A stretch of 64,000 nt of DNA from Saussurea involucrata. Lineage: Eukaryota; Streptophyta; Magnoliopsida; Asterales; Asteraceae. Location: positions 15,675,001 through 15,739,000 of the forward strand of contig CM066322.1 of the NCBI GenBank assembly GCA_033807775.1. The letters run 5' to 3'. Numbering within the stretch: position 1 is the stretch's first letter; each line of letters starts with the position of its first letter. The notes under the pieces were generated by a model. It made no database searches. It saw nothing but the letters and a program-made list of their open reading frames with translations, and had not been told where the DNA came from. Both the position numbers and the translations under genes were made by a program. Shown one piece after another: positions 58,515-64,000 of the stretch.

Positions 58515-59175
58515 TTGAATAAAGGACCAGAAACGAGTCGTTTCCATATTTGTAAGAACCCGAAACAATTTGGGACAAATCTCCATGTCCTTGGGATGGA
58601 AGCTTTGGATAGAAAACCCCAATAAATGGCTTAGGGGTGGAAGCCTGCTAAGATCCCAGAACAATTGGGGACCAATCTCCATGTACAATGCTCCCAAGAG
58701 AAACATACTAAGCCACAAAAAGTGGAGAGATGTAACTTTTGGCCAGAATACTTAACACGGGAAGTGCGATCTGGGTGACTACTGACTGAGTAAGAGGGAA
58801 ACATCTCGGTTAACATGATGGACTGGTAAGAGGGGCTTGGTAAACAGCAACATCTCTGACTGGATATGTGTGTGGTAAATAACCCCTTACTTGAATATTA
58901 TAAAAAAATGATTATCAGACCAATAGAAAGAGAGGAGATGCATGCAGAAGAAAATACTCAACTTTATTGACATATGTACTACAATGATTTAAGAATCAAT
59001 TTCACACCTACAATCAAGAAATTCTTAAAGAATGATGATATCATCACATGCATACATTGTACATGTAAGGGGACAATTGTATATACATGTACTCTTCTTT
59101 CAATGGAAGAGCATCTACTGACCTAACAAAACTGTTTCTGGCTGTCTAAAAAGCACTAACTACAGAGGCAGAACC
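58515..59175. other. Upstream of pseudogene and 3' side of RCC1 gene
   Basis: An open frame runs upstream of the pseudogene start to 58718 but lacks recognisable protein. The 3' UTR of the RCC1-type gene probably ends near 58960-58990. No other feature is seen. Confidence 0.4.
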
Positions 59176-59918
59176 TCAGGTTAGCGGTTCGGCAAGAAGA
59201 AGTGTGTGCCACCAGCCACATGCAACAGTTCTCGGGACACAGCCTTCTAGCGCAACTTGAGCTGGAATGTTTCGGTCTATTACATCTCCCAGGCCCAGCT
59301 GCAATGTTTACACAGCTCATGATCATGAAACAACCCAACTAGAATAACCACAGATTTTGATAATAGTGCATACCTGGCCATACTTGTTCCATCCCCAGCA
59401 GAACACCTTCCCCTCTTCACGAATTTAAAGCAAAAATGTTAGGCCGTTTCACATTTCATTTTGTAGGTCCCATTTACATGATGTAAAACAGCAATATCGT
59501 ATGTAAAACATACCAGTAACTACAGCACTGTGCCGTGCCCCACAAGATACAACTCTTGCATGTTCGTTTTCCAGGCTAGGAGCATCCAAAAGCCTTGGCA
59601 ACGTCTGACAAGAAACGACACATGAAACATATTAATACCAGCAGACCAAGATTTGTGGAGAATATTATTTGGGAAGGTTAAAATTCTTCCAAGCTTCATG
59701 AGAAAAGAATATATAAGAACTTAGGGGGAACTTACCTCAGCTTGATCGGTGCCTGTACCCAATTGGCCAAATTGATTCCCACCAAAAGCATACACATCAC
59801 CATCACCTGAAATGCAGATTGTATGCCAGAGACCAGCAGCAACACCCTCTATCCGGATACCCAGCAAGGATGATACACATATAGGGCTCAGCTCATCATC
59901 GGTACTTCCTTGCCCACA
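59176..59918 (-). CDS. RCC1-repeat protein, C-terminal exons (partial)
   Basis: Four exons, 59918-59736, 59604-59514, 59414-59374 and 59298-59176 (TGA), total 438 nt (145 codons plus stop) in frame. They encode RCC1 beta-propeller repeats: CGQGSTDDELSPICVSSLLG, GVAAGLWHTICISGDGDVYA, FGGNQFGQLGTGTDQAETLP, then VSCGARHSAVVT, VFCWGWNKYGQLGLGDVIDR and the end VACGWWHTLLLAEPLT. The sequence is closest in my memory to Arabidopsis At5g48330-like RCC1 proteins, not to UVR8 itself. Such proteins are seven-bladed propellers used in protein interaction or nucleotide exchange. The specific role is unknown. Upstream exons for the first blades are not present before the retrotransposon at 60575. They are either beyond the window or lost. 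Confidence 0.9.
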
Positions 59919-60574
59919 CTACAGAAAGAAACACAATCACAGCTTAGAATCCCAACATGCAACTGCCATAATCTTGAAACAAAAATGAAAAAATGAAGAA
60001 CATAGATATAATTCAAAATTCTGTTTTATCGCCTTTCATATAGAACTTCATCTTGAACATTCAGTCTGCTTTTTCTCCCATCATTTCTACCTTACCTACA
60101 TTTTGATTTTGCAGAGCAAGTCAATATCGTGGAATCTCCACCAATTCAGCAACAATAACTCAACAAAGAAAACATAATGAACATGAACAAAACCACCATC
60201 ATCGTTTGATCAATACCATAGACATACGACAAAACCCATATCACCGGGTTTAGCATTTAGCAACAATTGCAATGAAATGCGTGGCTAATGGTCAATGCCA
60301 CCTAATCACCTCCTGTCCTCTTGACATCTTTTAACGCTTATAATGGCCAATACAAGGCCCATGAAAACGCACTAGGCAAGAGAGCAAAGTTTATCCATCA
60401 GTGAGAAAACAAAAAACAATTCAAGGTGAACACAACAGACGCACTCTTAAAGAAAAAAATCATAGCACAGCCCCTAACAAGTCCATTGCATCCATAACCA
60501 GCAATTTCTATCCCATGGTGAAAAGAGACTACACTCTGAGCTCCAGCAAGTTCAATGCAGCCCTCTACATGCCC
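59919..60574. other. Intron-like sequence upstream of RCC1 exons
   Basis: No RCC1 exon is recognised. On the minus strand GCATGTAGAGGGCTGCATTG... (60574 downward) stays open for about 110 bases but does not resemble an RCC1 blade. Treat it as intron or host flank of the retrotransposon. Confidence 0.4.
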
Positions 60575-63500
60575 TGATGAACAATGGAAAAATGGCAGAT
60601 GGTAATTTAAGACTAACAGATGAGAAATGGAGGTTTGATTGAATTGCAAGATAAATTGATGATAACTACTGCTACTATCCAGGGAGACTCCCTCTCTCAA
60701 AGCTATCAAGCTAAGAGCCAAAACAGAAAATGATTATTCTTCTCGATCCCCTCCAGGCCTGTATCTCCCTCCCTTTTATTTCCTTCTCTCTCCTCCAACA
60801 GAATTTGCTTTAGCCACTTTTCTCATTTCCCCTTTTGCCCCTCCTAAAATAAACCTGGAGCACTTGTGGGCTTGGGCTGTGTTGGGCTACAATATCATGA
60901 TTCCCATCATTACTTCCTCCTTCCGAAAAAGCCTTGTCCTCAAGACTTACATCGGGGAATTGACGTTGAATACTTGCAACATTTTCCCAAGTTGCTTCTT
61001 CAATTGGACAGCCCTTCCATTGAATCAGCCATTGTTGGACCAGCTCATTATTTTCCTTAACGGAGCGATTAGCTAAAATTGTTGTAGGAATTAATATATC
61101 AGTTATTCCTAAATCCAGCTCGGGAGGTAAAGTCGTCTCAGTCGGAGTCTGAACCGCTTTTTTTAACAAGGACACATGGAAAACGGGGTGAATCTTCGAT
61201 GATGGTGGTAAATCTAATTTATAAGCCACTCGTCCAATCCTTTCTAGTACCTTGAATGGACCAAAAAACTTCGCTGCCAATTTTTTGCGAATGCGTTGCG
61301 TTACCGACATTTGCCTGTACGGTTTCAACTTAACATAAACCCACTCTCCCGTCATAAAGGATACATCTCGTCTCTTCCTGTCTGCTTGATCCTTCATTGC
61401 AGATTGAGCATTAGAGAGATGTTGTTTGAGTTGTTTCAAGGCTTCATCACGATCTTGAAGTTCTTGTCCCACTGCTTGGACTCTAATTTCCCCTGGCACG
61501 AACTGAAAAACTGTGGGTGGTTTGCGGCCGTAAACTATCTCGAAAGGAGACTTCCCGGTTGATCCGTGAAAGGTTGAATTATACCAGAATTCTGCCCAAG
61601 GGATCCACAATGACCAAGAACGTGGCTGATCCACAGCGAAACAACGAAGATAAGTCTCCAAACAACGGTTGACCACCTCCGTTTGTCCATCGGATTTCGG
61701 GTGGTACGCGGAGCTCATGTTTAATTTAGTCCCTTGAGAACGAAAAATCTCTTGCCAAAACAGACTCAAGAACAAGGGATCTCGGTCGGTTACGATGGAT
61801 TTCGGAATACCATGGTGCCGTACTACCTCGCGTACAAATATTTCTGCCACTGACTTGGCCGAGTAAGGATGTTTAAGTAATAAAAAGTGGTTGTATTTTG
61901 ACAGCCTATCAACCACAACTAATATAACATCAAAGCCCCGAGATTTAGGTAACCCGACGATGAAGTCCATCGAAATATCTTCCCAAATTGCATTAGGGAT
62001 GGATAGAGGTTGAAGAAGACCTCGCTGAACTGGCTTTACAACGTTGGCATGTTTCACAATTTTTAACGAAACTTTGAACAGCAGCTACCATACCGGGCCA
62101 ATAGATATTGGCCGCGAGGCGACGATACGTGCGATAATACCCCGAGTGACCACCCGAGGCAGATTGGTGAAATTCCTTTAACAGCATGGGAATGAACCGT
62201 GAGTCACGAGGAATCACCAAACGGTCCTTGTAATAAAGAACCCCCTGTCGAATCGAAAAACCGGGGTGTCGCGAGTGATCAGCCTCCCATTCCGTTATTA
62301 TTCTCCGAATTCCCGCATCTGCACGAACCTCGTCTAGCAACTGTGCCCCTTGTAACCAAATTGGTGTTGACACCACCGTGTTAAATTCACCATCCGAAGC
62401 TCTACGGGATAAGGCATCAGCCGCACGATTCTCACGACCCGGTTTATAGCAAATATCGAAATCGTACCCCAACAATTGGCCACCCAATTTTGCTGATCCG
62501 GCGTCGTTATCCTTTGTTGTAAAAGGAATTTGAGGCTCTTTAGATCGGTGTACACCACAAAGCGCGTACCCAACAAGTACGACCTCCAATGTTGAACCGA
62601 TAACACTAAAGCCATAATTTCCCTTTCATAGGCCGACTTAGCCAAGTTTCGATCACTAAGCGCCTTACTAAAATAAGCTAGTGGCCTATTTTGTTGCATT
62701 AAGACCGCACCGATTCCACGTCCCGAGGCGTCACACTCCACCACAAATGGTAAGGTAAAATCTGGAAGGGCCAAAAGAGGAGCTGTCACCATTGCTTTCT
62801 TTAAGGAAACAAATGCTTGTTGTGCTTCCTCATTCCAAACAAAAGCATCCTTCTTAGTTAAGTCTGTGAGTGGTCTGGCAATACTACCATAATGCCTTAC
62901 AAACTTCCGATAATACCCGGTGAGACCCAAAAATCCCCGCAACCCTTTAATATGTTTTGGAACCGGCCAATCCACAACTGCTTCGACTTTCTTAGGATCC
63001 ATAGCAACTCCATCCCCATTGATAATGTGGCCTAAATATTCGACCGACGTTTGGCCGAAAGAGCATTTTTTTTATTGACCACGAATTGATTCTCCCATAG
63101 AATTTTCAAAACAGTCTCCAAATCCACCATGTGTTGCTGCCACGAAGAGCTGTAAATGAGAATGTCATCAAAGAAAACCACCACCCCTTTTCGTAATAAT
63201 GGTCGAAAAACATCATTCATTACCGCCTGAAAAGTGGCCGGGGCATTCGATAGACCGAAAGGCATGACAAGGTATTCATAATGGCCATCGTGTGTACGAA
63301 AATCGGTCTTTTCAATACTCAAAGGTTCCATGCGGATTTGGTTGTAGCCCGATTTCAAATCCAATTTGGAAAAAAAATTGCTCCATTGAGCTCATCAATG
63401 AGTTCCTCCACCACTGGAATGGGAAACTTATCAGGGATCGTTGCTTTATTAAGAGCTCTATAATCAACACACATGCGCCAAGAGTTATCTTTTTTTCGAA

Positions 63501-64000
63501 CAAGGATAACCGGGCTTGAGAAAGAGCTTTTGCTTGGTCGAATCATTCCCAGGTTGAGCAATTCATTAACTTGCCTTTCGATCTCGGTTTTTTGAATATG
63601 GGGATAACGATACAGCCTAACACAGATCGGTTCATGTGGAGAACTCAATGAAATTGAATGATCATGTGGTCGGGAAGGAGGCAACCCCGTGGGTTCACGA
63701 AATACGACTTCGAATTTCTGTAGTACCCTGAGTATTTGTTGATGCTGGAAAGAAGTAAGTCCCTCCTCGACCGTTGCTGTGGTTGAACAAAATAACGAGC
63801 AGGGTGCACCTTTCAACGTGGGCACCGACAACCAAGATTGTAGGGAAGGTTGGGAGCAGTCTGACTTAGTCGTGCCCTGAAGATGGACCGAAACCCCCTG
63901 GAAAACAAACTTCATGGTTGATCTTTCCCAATTGTGGATCACATCCCCTAAAGTTTGCAACCAGTCCATGCCGAGAACAAGATCGAGATGTCCCATATCA
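60575..64000 (-). mobile_element. Decayed Ty3/Gypsy chromovirus, runs off the window
   Basis: Minus-strand pol followed by a probable short 3' LTR (about 60575-60897, TGATGAACA...AATATCA on the plus strand). LTR edges are inferred from TG/CA ends and a purine-rich stretch before it, and the second LTR lies outside. The LTR has a minus-strand AAATAAAAGG TATA-like box. The pol end overlaps the proposed LTR, as in compact Reina-like elements. The element separates the RCC1 exons from whatever lies upstream. Confidence 0.7.
60810..63996 (-). pseudogene. Gypsy pol: protease-RT-RNase H-integrase-chromodomain, frameshifted
   Basis: Read from 63996: the protease end (LVLGMDWLQTLGDVIHNW); RT with SPVILVRKKDNSWRMCVDYR, YEYLVMPFGLSNAPATFQ and FFDDILIYS; RNase H with VECDASGRGIGAVLMQQNRP, where the usual T-D-H-K-S-L reads T-D-L-K-S-L; the HHCC integrase zinc site (GGHSGYY...CETCQRC); and the integrase core with MDFIVGLP, VTDRDPLF and SDGQTEVVNR. 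The chromodomain-like tail is WLIQWKGCPIEEATWENV. The frame is broken near 63365, 63060, 62470 and 62035, so there is no single polyprotein. Gag lies beyond the window. This is a common chromovirus layout. Confidence 0.9.

Noticed and set aside
58515..58718. Upstream extension of the WAKL pseudogene frame
   Set aside because: No signal-peptide or family similarity before the Met at 58514; likely leader sequence.

Overview
The window looks like nuclear DNA of a eudicot plant. Genes have GT-AG introns (one apparent GC-AG), intergenic DNA is AT-rich, and the families are plant-specific (P5CS, CASP-like, WAK-like kinases, LRR-extensin-like). About half or more is transposon-derived. Many repeat ends carry a 'GGTCCCTGTGGTTT' motif. 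I would guess an asterid, perhaps Asteraceae, but that is an impression and not a demonstration.

Genic left end (1-8.2 kb): the 3' end of a delta-1-pyrroline-5-carboxylate synthase gene (+), a complete three-exon CASP-like membrane protein (+), and a complete GDP-mannose pyrophosphorylase gene (VTC1/CYT1 type, -) with a 1.5-kb intron in its 5' UTR.

Transposon belt (8.4-36 kb): (i) a 6.56-kb terminal-inverted-repeat (TIR) element with a perfect 10-bp target-site duplication (TSD), holding a tandem array of palindromes and a nested 228-bp relative; (ii) a long-TIR element that has captured a MATH-domain exon; (iii) remains of a PIF/Harbinger element (transposase N-terminus plus Myb-like ORF end) around a cluster of eight CGGTATACCG palindromes; (iv) a 4-kb Mutator-like element with a 9-bp TSD that has captured a SINA/SIAH ubiquitin-ligase fragment and was later hit by an LTR element reduced to a solo LTR; (v) a very young 6.46-kb Copia retrotransposon (LTRs differ at two sites, TSD GAGTA) whose polyprotein is broken by one stop codon. 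MITEs and tRNA-derived SINEs are scattered through the belt.

Middle (37-52 kb): an intronless LRR protein with a short proline-rich tail (-), then a 7.7-kb retrotransposon with 1.8-kb LTRs, TSD ATCAG, an initiator-Met primer site and no recognisable gag-pol (LARD type), then several TIR elements.

Right end (52-64 kb): an apparently intact three-exon WAK-like receptor kinase (-), a neighbouring broken paralogue (-), and the 3' exons of an RCC1-repeat gene (-). The RCC1 gene is separated from any upstream exons by a decayed Ty3/Gypsy chromovirus that runs off the window.

The host genes do not form a pathway. P5CS acts in proline synthesis, GDP-mannose pyrophosphorylase in ascorbate and glycan synthesis, and the LRR, WAKL and CASPL proteins at the wall or membrane. 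The most interesting material is structural: gene-fragment capture by TIR transposons, nested insertions, and four unrelated tandem arrays or clusters whose units are palindromic.
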